From the NCBI RefSeq assembly GCF_003324185.1, contig NZ_PXUP01000013.1, positions 36,413-100,412 on the forward strand: a stretch of DNA of 64,000 nucleotides, given 5' to 3'. Below, one piece after another: positions 45,456 to 54,546 of this stretch. Numbering within the stretch: position 1 is the stretch's first letter; each line of letters begins with the position of its first letter. The DNA comes from Faecalibacterium prausnitzii. GTDB lineage: Bacteria > Bacillota > Clostridia > Oscillospirales > Ruminococcaceae. The position numbers were made by a program, and so were the translations under genes. Below the pieces are notes generated by a model. It was not told the origin of the DNA. It saw only the letters and a program-made list of their open reading frames with translations, and did not search any database.

Positions 45456-46124
45456 TTACTTTGCCAGACTGGTCAGGATGGGCTCGCACTGCTCTACGGT
45501 GGAGGAGAGCATCAGGTTGTAGGCGGTGACCATCTCTTGAATGGCGGTACGGTTCTCCTTGGTCAGGGCGTAGCTCTGGGTGGTGCCGTCCCGGCCAACG
45601 AATACGGCGGTGACGCTCTTGGCGTTCAGCCACTCGCTCAGCAGGCTGACCTCCTCGTCACTCAGCTGGAACAGCTCCATGTCGAACCAGCAGCCCAGAT
45701 CCTGATCGTAGCCGCCGCCGTATTCCTCGTCACAGGTAAAGGTGTACAGCTCGTCATCAGCAGATACGTTGACCGTTTTGATGTCCAGCTTCTTGCTGCC
45801 AACATAGGTCAGGATCATATTAAAGGCAATGCTATCGTCCTGCAAGAACATATAGGGGTACAGCCCGCAGGACTTTTTATCCATGCTGGCCTGCTCCTGC
45901 GGAGAGGAAAGATCCCAGCCGCCGGTCTCCTCGTCGTAGGTGACGGTGAACTTGGAAAAGGCGGCCTTGAGTTCGGCATCGCTGGGGGCGGCGTTGGTAG
46001 CCTCCACTGCAGCAGGGGCGGCGGGCAGTGCGGGCGCAGCAGCCGAAGCGGCCATGCCGCCGCACAGCATGGCGGCAGCGCACAGACCGGCAACGACGCG
46101 CCGGAACAAACGGGAAGATCTCAT
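45456..46124 (-). CDS. secreted protein of unknown function
   Basis: The 222-residue precursor has a basic N-terminus, a hydrophobic stretch and an AxA cleavage region (about residue 29), followed by an A/P-rich linker of about 20 residues. The mature domain (about 50-222) is acidic with no motif that I recognise. There is no lipobox. It has its own promoter at 46169-46197 and a GGAAAGGAG ribosome site, and ends with hairpin copy H. Confidence 0.7.
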   Translation of the reverse strand: MRSSRLFRRVVAGLCAAAMLCGGMAASAAAPALPAAPAAVEATNAAPSDAELKAAFSKFTVTYDEETGGWDLSSPQEQASMDKKSCGLYPYMFLQDDSIAFNMILTYVGSKKLDIKTVNVSADDELYTFTCDEEYGGGYDQDLGCWFDMELFQLSDEEVSLLSEWLNAKSVTAVFVGRDGTTQSYALTKENRTAIQEMVTAYNLMLSSTVEQCEPILTSLAK

Positions 46125-46168
46125 AAGTCAGCACTCCTTTCCATTTTCGAAGGGAGATCTCTGGCTTC

Positions 46169-46197
46169 AGTATATCGCAGCACGACAGAAAAAGCAA
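46169..46197 (-). promoter_or_regulatory. promoter of the secreted protein gene
   Basis: On the minus strand TTGCTT (46192-46197), 17 bp and TATACT (46169-46174). Confidence 0.65.
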
Positions 46198-46250
46198 GAA
46201 AACTGACACGAAACGCCCTGCCGCTGTCACGAAACGATTTTCGCTTGTCT

Positions 46251-47945
46251 TTAGCCCACCTGATGCTCTTCCAGCCAGCGGGTCATCTGCTGGGCAATGC
46301 CCTTGACGCTGCCTTCCTCAAAGGGCACCTTCAGCCCGGCGGTCTGCAGCAGCTCGGTGTAGCTGGCAAGACCGGCGCGGCGCACCAGTTTGAGGTAGCG
46401 CTCCCATGCGTCCTTGTGGTCGTCAAGGCTCAGCAGGAAGAACTGCAAGGCTGCCATGGTGGACAGGCAGTAGTCGATATAGTAGAAGGGGCACTCGTAG
46501 ATGTGCAGCTGGCGCTGCCAGCCTGCACCGCGCCCGTAGAAGGGCAGATTGTCAAAATCGATCCACGGACGGTACTTCTTTTCCAGCTTGAGCCACTCGG
46601 CGTTGCGCTGGTCGGGGGTCAGGTCGGGGTTCTGGTACATGATGTGCTGGAACTCGTCCACGGCGCAGCCGTAGGCAAGGAACACAAAGCTGTCCTCGGC
46701 GTGGAGCAGGGCATACTTCTCGGTATCTTTGCCGAACAGCAGGTGGTGCCACGGCGCGGTGAGGAACTCCATGGCCATGGAGTGGATCTCGGCGCTCTCC
46801 ATGGCGGGGCATTCCAGATCGGCAGGCACGTTGGGGTCGCGCTCGGCCACATATCCCTCAAAGGCGTGGCCGCACTCGTGGGTCAGCACGTCCACATCGC
46901 CGGAGGTGTTGTTCCAGTTGGCAAAGATGAAGGGTGCCTTGTAGCTGGGCAGGCTGGTCATGTAGCCGCCGGACATCTTACCGGGGCGGCTTTCCACGTC
47001 GAACAGCTCGTTGTCCTGCATAAAGTCGATGAACTCCGCCGTTTCGGGGCTGAGTTCGTGGTACATGGTGCGGGCAGCGTCCATGCGTGCCTGATAGCCC
47101 GGGATGGGCTTGGGGTTGCCGTCCTTGAAGATGATGGGCAGGTCGGTAAAGGTGGGGTGGGTGATGCCGGTGCGCTTGGCGCGCATGGCCATCACCTTTT
47201 GCAGCTCGGGCACAACGTCCCGGGCAACCTGATCCCGGAAGGCTTGGATCTCGGCCTGACCGTAGCCGATGCGGTTCATGCGCACATAGGAAAGTTCGCT
47301 GTAATCCTTATAGCCCAGCACCTTGGCCTGCTGATTCAGGTTCTTGACGATCTTGGTGTACAGTGTGTCCAGCTCGTCCCGGTGGGCGTCAAAGTAACCG
47401 GCCTCGGCTTCGTAGGCGGCGCGGCGCACGGCGGGGTCCAGATCCTCCTTGTAGGGGCCCAGCTGGGGGATGGTCAGCTGCTTGCCGTCCAGCTCCACCA
47501 GTGCGCCGCCGTAGATCTGCTGGTACTGGCTGACCAGCGCGTTGAACTCCTGCTGCAGCTCCACGGTGCGGTCGTCCATGCCCAGCACGGCGTTCTTCAT
47601 ACCGGCTACGCAGGTGGTGCCGAAGTGCTCGGTAAGGGCATCCACATAGGGGTTTGCCAGAAATGCCCGGCTGATCTCCACACTGGCGTTGGTCACGGCG
47701 GGGCCGTTGGCATCAAAAAAGTCCTGCTCAGCCTTCCAGTAGGCATCGCGGGTGTCACAGGTGTAGTGGATGTTGGCCAGCTGGGAGGCGGTGGTGTAGT
47801 CCGCAAAGGCGCGGCTCTGCTCGTAGTACACCTGAATGAGGGCGTCGCCGTCCTGCGCATCGGCGGCCTTGGCAGCCAGCTGTTTGCACCGTGCCAGCAG
47901 AGCGTTGATGTCTGGGCGGGTATAGGTCATTTCGCTGAATTTCAT
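46251..47945 (-). CDS. M3 family oligoendopeptidase
   Basis: The 564-residue protein is a zinc metallopeptidase of the M3 (PepF/thimet) family. The zinc site is THECGHAFEGY (HECGH, His356, Glu357, His360), followed by the downstream helix with AMESAEIHSMAME that supplies the third ligand Glu. It has no signal peptide, so it is likely cytoplasmic, cleaving short peptides after uptake. The length is typical of the shorter M3 oligoendopeptidases. AAAGGAA lies before the ATG. Confidence 0.94.
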   Translation of the reverse strand: MKFSEMTYTRPDINALLARCKQLAAKAADAQDGDALIQVYYEQSRAFADYTTASQLANIHYTCDTRDAYWKAEQDFFDANGPAVTNASVEISRAFLANPYVDALTEHFGTTCVAGMKNAVLGMDDRTVELQQEFNALVSQYQQIYGGALVELDGKQLTIPQLGPYKEDLDPAVRRAAYEAEAGYFDAHRDELDTLYTKIVKNLNQQAKVLGYKDYSELSYVRMNRIGYGQAEIQAFRDQVARDVVPELQKVMAMRAKRTGITHPTFTDLPIIFKDGNPKPIPGYQARMDAARTMYHELSPETAEFIDFMQDNELFDVESRPGKMSGGYMTSLPSYKAPFIFANWNNTSGDVDVLTHECGHAFEGYVAERDPNVPADLECPAMESAEIHSMAMEFLTAPWHHLLFGKDTEKYALLHAEDSFVFLAYGCAVDEFQHIMYQNPDLTPDQRNAEWLKLEKKYRPWIDFDNLPFYGRGAGWQRQLHIYECPFYYIDYCLSTMAALQFFLLSLDDHKDAWERYLKLVRRAGLASYTELLQTAGLKVPFEEGSVKGIAQQMTRWLEEHQVG

Positions 47946-48109
47946 GGAAAATTTCCTTTCCGGGGCAGTTTCCCCTTTGGTATCTTGTGTTCATCTTACC
48001 ACGTTCTGCGCCAAAAGAAAAGAGGGAGACAGGCAAGCAAAAGTCCTACGTTTATACAACACTGCCAAAAATAAAAACGCTCCTTTGGCAAAGATGTCTG
48101 TTTGGGCGC

Positions 48110-48138
48110 TTGCAGTGCAGCAAAAAAAGGATTATAAT
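48110..48138 (+). promoter_or_regulatory. promoter of folT-folC
   Basis: TTGCAG (48110-48115), 17 bp and a perfect TATAAT (48133-48138), about 20 bp before the riboswitch aptamer. Confidence 0.75.
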
Positions 48139-48157
48139 GGCATCATCAACAGAGTAA

Positions 48158-48230
48158 GACCCTGCGCGTTAAGTGCCGCATCAACGGGGAGTTGTGCTGC
48201 GGACGAAGGTATTGACCGCGGTGCAGGGTC
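48158..48230 (+). promoter_or_regulatory. tetrahydrofolate (THF, class I) riboswitch aptamer
   Basis: The outer stem is GACCCTGC (48158-48165) with GCAGGGTC (48223-48230). Inside are the class I signature GCGTTAAGTG, a stem CCGCA/TGCGG enclosing GGGGAGTTG, then ACGAA and CCGCGGTGC, closely matching the known THF riboswitch core. It precedes a folate importer gene, as expected. Folate binding should favour the downstream terminator at 48314-48354. Confidence 0.93.
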
Positions 48231-48313
48231 TGCATCCCGCTGCTGCATGGACTTGGGTGCAGGCGAGAGCCGTCTGCGGTTTTTGCCCGGAAGTGAATGT
48301 TGTTGGAATTCAC

Positions 48314-48354
48314 GCCCTCCTTTGTGCGGTCTGTCACAGGGGAGGGCGTTTTTG
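48314..48354 (+). terminator. riboswitch-controlled terminator before folT
   Basis: CGCCCTCC (48314-48321) pairs with GGAGGGCG (48342-48349), followed by TTTTT, 40 nt before the folT ATG. Confidence 0.85.
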
Positions 48355-48393
48355 CGTCCTGCCTGCTGTTCCTTTTTAAGGAGGACAACTACA

Positions 48394-48906
48394 ATGAACG
48401 ACAAAAAAACTTCTGCGCGTACCCTGACCATGCTGGCTTTGCTGGTGGCTATGAGCATCGTGTTCAGCCGGGTGCTCAGCATCTCCACCGGCTTCGTCCG
48501 GTTCAATCTGGGCAGTCTGCCGGTACTGCTGGCGGCGGTGGTGTTCGGCTCCGGCGCAGGCTTTGCGGTGGGCGCGGTGGCCGATATCATCGGCGGTGTG
48601 CTGGCGGGCTACGCCATTAACCCGCTCATCACGCTGGGTGCGGGTGCCATCGGCTTGGTGGCAGGTTTTGCGTGGCAGAAGCTGAGCAGCCTTTCCACAA
48701 ATTTGCGGCTTGCAGCCAGCGTGCTGCTGGGGCACTTTGTGGGCTCCATGGTCATCACCTCGCTGGCGCTGCGCCTGTTTTACGGCTATCCGTGGGCAAC
48801 ACTGGCAGTGCGCATCCCTAACGCCCTCATCCTGAGCGCCGTGAACGTTGTGCTGCTGCGCATCCTGCTGGAAAACCGCAGCCTGATGAAGCTGGCAAAG
48901 AAGTAA
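48394..48906 (+). CDS. folT: folate ECF transporter substrate-binding (S) component
   Basis: The 170-residue membrane protein has about five to six helices, with RVLSISTGFVRFNLGSLPVLL and GAVADIIGGVLAGYAIN characteristic of folate S-components. It binds folate and uses a shared ATPase and EcfT module located elsewhere. It lies behind a THF riboswitch, which supports folate as substrate. I placed the start at 48394 after AAGGAGG. folC follows 89 nt later. Confidence 0.93.
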   Translation: MNDKKTSARTLTMLALLVAMSIVFSRVLSISTGFVRFNLGSLPVLLAAVVFGSGAGFAVGAVADIIGGVLAGYAINPLITLGAGAIGLVAGFAWQKLSSLSTNLRLAASVLLGHFVGSMVITSLALRLFYGYPWATLAVRIPNALILSAVNVVLLRILLENRSLMKLAKK

Positions 48907-48912
48907 GAGACT

Positions 48913-48976
48913 CGTAAAATGGAACACCGGAGCGTCTGCAGACGCTCCGGTGTTCCGAAATTTTTAATATTATTCC
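48913..48976 (+). repeat. intergenic hairpin element, copy I (box, hairpin, linker)
   Basis: Box CGTAAAAT (48913-48920), perfect 16+4+16 hairpin at 48921-48956 (arm GGAACACCGGAGCGTC, loop TGCA) and AT-rich linker. It stands between the folT stop and folC, so it could cut or reduce folC expression from the folT promoter. Confidence 0.8.
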
Positions 48977-48995
48977 TTGAATCGAGGCAGTATCT

Positions 48996-50267
48996 ATGAA
49001 CTACGAACAGGCAATGGAATACATCCACGCGGTGCAGTGGGCGGGGCATAAGCCCGGGCTTACCCGCACCCGCACCCTGCTGGCGGCACTGGGCGACCCG
49101 CACAAAAAGCTGCAATTCGTCCATGTGGCGGGCACGAACGGCAAGGGCAGTACGGCGGCGATGCTGGCTTCCTGCCTGCAAGCCGCCGGTTACCGGGTGG
49201 GGCTGTATACCTCGCCCTTCATCAACCGGTTCAACGAGCGCATCCAGATCAACGGGCAGCAGATCCCGGACGAAGCGCTGGTGGCGCTGGTAGAACAGGT
49301 AAAGCCCGCCGCCGACGCCATGGAGGACGTGCCCACCGAGTTTGAGATCATCACCGCACTGGGAATGCTCTATTTTGCGCAGCAGCAGTGTGATATCGTG
49401 GTGCTGGAGGTGGGGCTTGGCGGCACGCTGGATTCCACCAACGTCATCGAAAAGCCTGCCTGCGCGGTGATCACCGCACTGGGCATGGATCACGTCAAGG
49501 AACTGGGCCCCACGCTGGCGGATATCGCCGCCGCCAAGGCGGGCATCATCAAGCCGGGCTGCCCGGTGGTAAGCTACGGCGGCGCACCGGAGGCAGACGC
49601 CGTGCTGCGCCGGGTGGCGGCACAGCAGCACGCCCCCTTTACCGAGGTGGACTTTGCCAAGCTGCAGGTTACCGGCGGGGATCTGGATGCAGTCACCTTC
49701 AGCTTTGACGGGCTGGACGGGGTGCGCCTGCCGCTCATCGGCAGCTATCAGCCCCGCAACGCCGCACTGGCCATCACCGCCCTGCGGGTGCTGCGGCAGC
49801 AGGGCTGGAACATCCCGGAAAGCGCCATCCGCACCGGGCTGGAGCAGGTAAGCTGGCCCGGGCGCTTTGAGCTGCTGCGCCACAGCCCGGCCTTTGTGCT
49901 GGACGGCAGCCACAACGCCCACGGGATGCGCGCCACAGTGCAGAGCCTGAAAGACCGCTTCCCCGGGCAGAAATTCGTCTTTCTGGTCAGCATCATGGCC
50001 GACAAGGACGTAGACGAGATGCTGGCGCTGCTGGCACCGCTGGCCGAGCGGTTCGTGACCGTGACGGCGCACAACCCCCGCGCCATGCCAGCGCAGACAC
50101 TGGCAGAGCATATCCGCGCCTACGGCTGCACCGCCGAGGCTGCGGACAGCATTGAGGCCGGTGTAGCGCGTGCGGAAGAACTGGGCGGCGAAGGCCCGGT
50201 GTGCGCACTGGGAACGCTGTATTTCTCCGGTGATGTCCGGCAGGCCTTTGCCCGCCTGAATGCGTAA
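48996..50267 (+). CDS. folC: bifunctional folylpolyglutamate synthase / dihydrofolate synthase
   Basis: The 423-residue protein is full-length FolC, with the phosphate loop VHVAGTNGKGSTAAML (about 41-56), the YTSPFINRFNERI segment, LEVGLGGTLDSTN and the C-terminal FVLDGSHNAHGM. It adds glutamate residues to folates, retaining them in the cell. Its position behind folT and the THF riboswitch places uptake and retention of folate in one unit, although hairpin copy I separates them. Confidence 0.94.
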   Translation: MNYEQAMEYIHAVQWAGHKPGLTRTRTLLAALGDPHKKLQFVHVAGTNGKGSTAAMLASCLQAAGYRVGLYTSPFINRFNERIQINGQQIPDEALVALVEQVKPAADAMEDVPTEFEIITALGMLYFAQQQCDIVVLEVGLGGTLDSTNVIEKPACAVITALGMDHVKELGPTLADIAAAKAGIIKPGCPVVSYGGAPEADAVLRRVAAQQHAPFTEVDFAKLQVTGGDLDAVTFSFDGLDGVRLPLIGSYQPRNAALAITALRVLRQQGWNIPESAIRTGLEQVSWPGRFELLRHSPAFVLDGSHNAHGMRATVQSLKDRFPGQKFVFLVSIMADKDVDEMLALLAPLAERFVTVTAHNPRAMPAQTLAEHIRAYGCTAEAADSIEAGVARAEELGGEGPVCALGTLYFSGDVRQAFARLNA

Positions 50268-50275
50268 CGATGCAG

Positions 50276-50331
50276 AAAAATATTTTTGAATACAAGCAGA
50301 GCCGGACAGCCCGCGGGCTGTCCGGCTCTGC
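50276..50331 (-). repeat. intergenic hairpin element, copy J (reverse orientation)
   Basis: Perfect 16+4+16 hairpin at 50296-50331 (arm GCAGAGCCGGACAGCC, loop CGCG) with an AT-rich linker on the folC side. It lies 29 nt past the folC stop between converging genes. Confidence 0.78.
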
Positions 50332-50396
50332 ATCTTTGTTTCGTGTTTTGCGTGCAGAGCACACGGCAGATATAGTACCATGAAACCGACTGAAAA

Positions 50397-51317
50397 TCAA
50401 CATTTTTTCTGCATGGCTTCAAAATATGCGGCGGCGACGCCTACCTGATTGGCCTCACTGCTGAAGGCGCAGGGCACGATCTGGCAGCGGGGTAAGCCCT
50501 CCATGTAAGCTTGTCCCGCCCGGGAGGCGTACAGTCCATCGTAGGCGCTGCGCAAGCTTTCCAGCAGCAGGGGCTGCTTGCTGATGCCGCCGCCGATGGC
50601 CACCTTTTCCACATCCAGCAGAACGGTCAGGTTGTAGATCTGCACCGCCACCGCGTGGCAGAACCGCCGCAGCACCTCTAAGGCCTCCGGCTCCCCGGCG
50701 TTGGCGGCGGCAAAAAAGCTGCGTCCGTCCAGCGGGGCGTCCTCCGGCAGCGCCTTGCGGGCGCGGTACCATTTAAGCAGATTGCTGGTGCTGCACTGGC
50801 ATGCCATGTTCTGGTCCGGGGCGTCCCATGCTTCGGCGTTGGTGTTGACAAAGCTGTACTCTCCGGCGGTAAAGTGCACCCCGCGCACCAGCTGCCCGTT
50901 GGCAATAATGCCGCCGCCCACGCCGGTGCCGATGATGAACACCGCAGCGTTGCAGCAGTCCTTCAGCGCGCCGTTTGCCAGCTCTGCCATGGCGGCGGCT
51001 TTGCCGTCATTTTCCAGTATGACAGGACAGCCGCATTTTTCCGCCAGCAGCTGCCCCACCGGGGTGGCGGTATTGTACAGCAGCGCTCCGCCGTTGGAAA
51101 CATAGCCGGTGCGGTTATCCACAAAGCCCGGCAGCGCCATGGCAATGCCGCTCACCTCGTCCTTATGGGGCGCATACAGCCGGTAGACCGTATCCAGAAA
51201 CTGCGCCTGCGTATCCTGCGGCGTGGGCACCGCGCCGCTGTCCGTGCGGTGCATCTGCTCATCCATGACCGAGTATTTGATCTCGGTGCCGCCTACATCA
51301 AAAACCATGATCTTCAT
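50397..51317 (-). CDS. ROK family sugar kinase
   Basis: The 306-residue protein begins MKIMVFDVGGTEIKYSVMDE, the ATP-binding start of ROK kinases, and has GTGVGGGIIANGQLVRG and the active-site segment with GKAAAMAELANGA. There is no DNA-binding domain, so it is a sugar kinase rather than a repressor. The usual zinc site (GHx9CxCG) is only partly kept (ACQCSTSN), so zinc may be absent and specificity is open: glucose, N-acetylmannosamine or a beta-glucoside are possible. Promoter at 51355-51383. Confidence 0.88.
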   Translation of the reverse strand: MKIMVFDVGGTEIKYSVMDEQMHRTDSGAVPTPQDTQAQFLDTVYRLYAPHKDEVSGIAMALPGFVDNRTGYVSNGGALLYNTATPVGQLLAEKCGCPVILENDGKAAAMAELANGALKDCCNAAVFIIGTGVGGGIIANGQLVRGVHFTAGEYSFVNTNAEAWDAPDQNMACQCSTSNLLKWYRARKALPEDAPLDGRSFFAAANAGEPEALEVLRRFCHAVAVQIYNLTVLLDVEKVAIGGGISKQPLLLESLRSAYDGLYASRAGQAYMEGLPRCQIVPCAFSSEANQVGVAAAYFEAMQKKC

Positions 51318-51354
51318 CTTGTTGCCCTCCCGTAAACGGTCATTTTCTGCCCCT

Positions 51355-51383
51355 ATTATGGCAAATCATCGCGGGAAAGTAAA
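51355..51383 (-). promoter_or_regulatory. promoter of the ROK kinase gene
   Basis: On the minus strand TTTACT (51378-51383), 17 bp and CATAAT (51355-51360). Confidence 0.62.
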
Positions 51384-51430
51384 GCCCCGGCGGTAAAAAA
51401 GAAAACTGCAAAAAACGCACCGGCTTGCGG

Positions 51431-51459
51431 TTGCAATCCGCCCTGCCCTGTGATATCCT
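51431..51459 (+). promoter_or_regulatory. promoter of the rRNA methyltransferase gene
   Basis: TTGCAA (51431-51436), 17 bp and TATCCT (51454-51459). Confidence 0.55.
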
Positions 51460-51497
51460 GAAAAGAGAGTATCTGTTATATAAAGGAAGAAACTGCC

Positions 51498-52682
51498 ATG
51501 GATTGCAAACTGCGTGCCAAAAATTGCGGCGGCTGCCCCCTGCTGGGGCTGGACTATGCCGAACAGCTGAAACAGAAGGAAGAAAAAGTGCGTGCTCTGG
51601 TGGGCAAATACGGCCCGGTGCACCCCATCCGGGGCATGGAGCAGCCTTACCACTACCGCAATAAGGTGATTTCCACCTTTGCTCCCGGCTTTGGTGGAAA
51701 ACTGACCTCCGGCATCTACGCGGCAAACAGCCACAAGGTGCTGCCGGTGGAAAGTTGTCTGCTGCAGGACGAGGTGCTGGACAAGACCATGCAGGCGGTG
51801 CGGGCTGCCGCCAACGCCTGCCGCTACCAGCCCTACGACGAGGACAAGGGCACCGGCCTTGTGCGCCACTGTCTGCTGCGGCGGGGCGTAGCCACCGGGC
51901 AGGTGATGGTGGTGTTGGTGACGGCGCAGCCGGTGCTGCCGGGCGCGAAAAACTTTGTCAAGGCACTGCTGGCCGAAGCGGCGCAGCGCGGCGTGACTGT
52001 GACCACCGTGGTGCAGAACGTGAACAGCCGCAAGACCAGCGTGGTGCTGGGCGAAGCGGAAAAGGTGCTGTACGGCAAGGGATTCATTCTGGACACCCTC
52101 TGCGGCAAGACCTATGCCATCAGCCCGCGCAGCTTTTATCAGGTGAACCCGGCGCAGACCGCCGTGCTGTACGGCCTTGCGGTGGAAGCTGCAAAGCTGA
52201 CCGGCAAGGAGGTAGTGCTGGACGCCTACTGCGGCATTGGCACCATCGGCCTGACCGCCGCCGACCATGCAAAGCAGGTGGTGGGCGTGGAACTGAACCG
52301 GGACGCCGTGCAGGACGCCATTGGCAACGCAAGGCACAATGGCGTAAAGAACGCCCGCTTCTTTGCCGCCGACGCCACCCGCTGGATCAGCGAAGCGGCC
52401 GCAGCAGGGGAGAAGGCAGACGTGATCTTTATGGACCCCCCGCGCGAGGGCTCCACCCCGGAATTTCTTGCCAGCGTGGCCCGCATGGCACCGAAGCGGG
52501 TGGTCTATGTCAGCTGCAACCCCGTCACCCTCGCCCGCGACCTTGCCACCCTGACAAAGCTGGGCTATAAGGCCGAGGGCTTTACCCCGGTGGATATGTT
52601 CCCGCATACGGAGCATATCGAGACAGTATGTGTATTATCCAAACTGGATGTCCACCGCAAAAAGCCGTCCGGGAGGCGCTGA
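51498..52682 (+). CDS. 23S rRNA (uracil-5-)-methyltransferase, RlmD/RlmC type
   Basis: The 394-residue enzyme has an N-terminal iron-sulfur site (AKNCGGCPLLGL), the SAM-binding segment VVLDAYCGIGTIGLTAA (about 239-255), DPPREGSTPEF (about 313-323) and the catalytic cysteine in YVSCNPVTLARDL. The N-terminal TRAM domain of longer relatives is missing, which is common in Clostridial members. It methylates uracil C5 in 23S rRNA; the exact position (U747 or U1939) cannot be told from sequence alone. It is monocistronic. Confidence 0.92.
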   Translation: MDCKLRAKNCGGCPLLGLDYAEQLKQKEEKVRALVGKYGPVHPIRGMEQPYHYRNKVISTFAPGFGGKLTSGIYAANSHKVLPVESCLLQDEVLDKTMQAVRAAANACRYQPYDEDKGTGLVRHCLLRRGVATGQVMVVLVTAQPVLPGAKNFVKALLAEAAQRGVTVTTVVQNVNSRKTSVVLGEAEKVLYGKGFILDTLCGKTYAISPRSFYQVNPAQTAVLYGLAVEAAKLTGKEVVLDAYCGIGTIGLTAADHAKQVVGVELNRDAVQDAIGNARHNGVKNARFFAADATRWISEAAAAGEKADVIFMDPPREGSTPEFLASVARMAPKRVVYVSCNPVTLARDLATLTKLGYKAEGFTPVDMFPHTEHIETVCVLSKLDVHRKKPSGRR

Positions 52683-52787
52683 AGCATTTTTAGCGTGTCC
52701 TCTCTGCCGAGGACTTTTATGCAGAGAAAAGAACGTTTTGCAATTTTCCCTGCAAATGGACTGCGAAGGTAAATCCGCAGCTCCCGG

Positions 52788-52816
52788 TTGAGAAAAGCTT
52801 TGTGGAGTGATACAAT
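52788..52816 (+). promoter_or_regulatory. promoter of the membrane GGDEF gene
   Basis: TTGAGA (52788-52793), 17 bp and TACAAT (52811-52816). Confidence 0.65.
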
Positions 52817-52870
52817 AATATTGTATGTGCCCTGTCCGGGGCATCAGTTCACAGAACGGTATAACTTGCA

Positions 52871-53989
52871 ATGGATAGATATTTTTTTATTTTAACGACC
52901 ATTGATCTTTTTGTGCTCGGCTTTATGTGTCTTCTTACAAGGCTGAGCGAATCTTTAAATAAAAAGCAGAAGCGCGGGTTCCTTCTGGCCTTTGCGCTCA
53001 TTGCGTGCATCTCGGTGCTGGAGGTCATCACCATCGTGGTGGACGGCGCACCGCCGGGCTACCGCTGGCTGAATATTTTGTCCAACTATCTGGGCTTTGG
53101 ACTGACACCGGCGGTGCCGCTGTGTCTGGTATATGTGCTGGATAAAAAATCCATCATCCGGCGTATATTCAAGGCGGCGGTGTGCTGCGAGGGTGCGTAT
53201 CTGCTTTTTCTGGCGGCAACGCTGCCCTATGGGCTGGTGTTCTCGGTGAGCAGGGAAAACCTCTACGCCCGGGGCGCGTACTTCTATATTTATGTGGCCA
53301 TGTACTATGCCGCCATGCTGTACCTTATGGTGGCTACGGTGCGCACGGCGGCGGCCTTTCAGAACCGCAGCCGCATGCTGATCTATCCGTTGACCCTGTT
53401 TCTGGGCGCGGAGACCGTGATCCAGCTCGCGCTGCCGGCGCTGCACGTTACATGGCTGTGCGTCACGTTGCTGTCGGTGCTGTACTATATTTATTGCAGC
53501 GAAATGTGGAACCAGCTGGACGCGCTGACCGGGCTTTTGAACCAGAACAGCTACCTGAACCGCACCGCTGAGATGCGCCGCAGCGGCGGGGTGCTGGTGG
53601 TGTTTGATGTGGATGATTTCAAGCAGATCAACGACCGCTACGGCCATTTACAGGGGGACGTCTGCCTTGCCGAGATCGCAGACTGCATCAAAAAAGCCTA
53701 TGCCCGCTGCGGCTACTGCTACCGCATCGGCGGCGATGAATTCTGCGTGCTGCTGAAGGACGAGGAAAGCGAAGCCCGCTGCGCAAAAACGATGCAAGCT
53801 TTGCTGGCAGAGCGGCGCAAGGTGTTTGCCATTTTGCCGACGGTCTCCCTTGGCTCTGCCGCCTTTTCCGGGGAGGACGTGGTCACAGTGAAGGACCGCG
53901 CCGACCGCGCGCTCTACTGCGCCAAAAAGGAACAGAAGGCCCGTGCCGCAGCGGAAAAGCACGCAGACGACAGCGAGCAGACAGCTTGA
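52871..53989 (+). CDS. membrane-anchored diguanylate cyclase (GGDEF)
   Basis: The 372-residue protein has about six to seven hydrophobic segments (up to residue 215) and a C-terminal GGDEF domain (about 217-360) with FDVDDFKQINDRYGHLQGD and intact RIGGDEFCVLL. No RxxD inhibitory site precedes the motif. It should make cyclic-di-GMP at the membrane in response to an unknown signal. The next gene (169 residues, unknown) follows 37 nt later and may be cotranscribed. Confidence 0.9.
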   Translation: MDRYFFILTTIDLFVLGFMCLLTRLSESLNKKQKRGFLLAFALIACISVLEVITIVVDGAPPGYRWLNILSNYLGFGLTPAVPLCLVYVLDKKSIIRRIFKAAVCCEGAYLLFLAATLPYGLVFSVSRENLYARGAYFYIYVAMYYAAMLYLMVATVRTAAAFQNRSRMLIYPLTLFLGAETVIQLALPALHVTWLCVTLLSVLYYIYCSEMWNQLDALTGLLNQNSYLNRTAEMRRSGGVLVVFDVDDFKQINDRYGHLQGDVCLAEIADCIKKAYARCGYCYRIGGDEFCVLLKDEESEARCAKTMQALLAERRKVFAILPTVSLGSAAFSGEDVVTVKDRADRALYCAKKEQKARAAAEKHADDSEQTA

Positions 53990-54026
53990 AATTCTGTCCG
54001 CACAACGGATAAACGGAGGAACACCG

Positions 54027-54536
54027 ATGAACACAGATTGGAACAGCCCGCAGGGCGATTTTGATACCGCTGAAAAGCAGGGGGAGCTGCTGATGCTGCT
54101 CAGCCGGCAGCAAGTCACCGTGCACACATGGGACGACCCGGACTTTGACTATATGGAGGAGCAGGATCTGGCGCTGGTGGTGCAAAGCCCCTCCGGCACA
54201 GAGGATCTGCTGATTGAGCTGTGCGGAGAGTTCTCGGTGTTTTTTGAAAAGTGGCACGGCGAGTACGCCGCCACCGCCGAGGGCTACGCGCAGCTGCAGC
54301 AGGACATCACCGCCATTCTGGATGGCAAGGCGGGCGCACTGAGCCTGTACACGGAAAACGGCTGGCAGGGCACGGTGCTGTGCACCGAACTGCCCGGCGC
54401 AGAGGATGCCGCTGCGGCGCTCAAGCGCTGCTGGCAGGCGGCAAAGCCGGACGCCGCCCTGCCTGCGGGCAGTCGGCTGGAGCTGGTGTGCTGGGATCCG
54501 GCACAGAACCGGAAAGTGCAGCTCCCGGAGGAATAA
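54027..54536 (+). CDS. hypothetical protein
   Basis: The 169-residue acidic soluble protein has no signal peptide, membrane segment or motif that I know. A pattern of alternating short strands and helices is visible, with two Trp-containing segments (TVHTWDDPDF near residue 32 and LVCWDPAQNRK near the end). The start at 54027 follows GGAGG; an upstream frame to 53943 overlaps the GGDEF gene. It may be an accessory of the cyclase gene upstream, but nothing in it proves this. Confidence 0.6.
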   Translation: MNTDWNSPQGDFDTAEKQGELLMLLSRQQVTVHTWDDPDFDYMEEQDLALVVQSPSGTEDLLIELCGEFSVFFEKWHGEYAATAEGYAQLQQDITAILDGKAGALSLYTENGWQGTVLCTELPGAEDAAAALKRCWQAAKPDAALPAGSRLELVCWDPAQNRKVQLPEE

Positions 54537-54546
54537 TTTTAAGCGG

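Noticed and set aside
45369..48074. 901-codon plus-strand frame opposite the secreted protein and the M3 peptidase
   Set aside because: It runs through a terminator hairpin and both genes in antisense. The composition is that of a shadow frame, and the peptidase on the other strand has intact zinc-site motifs.
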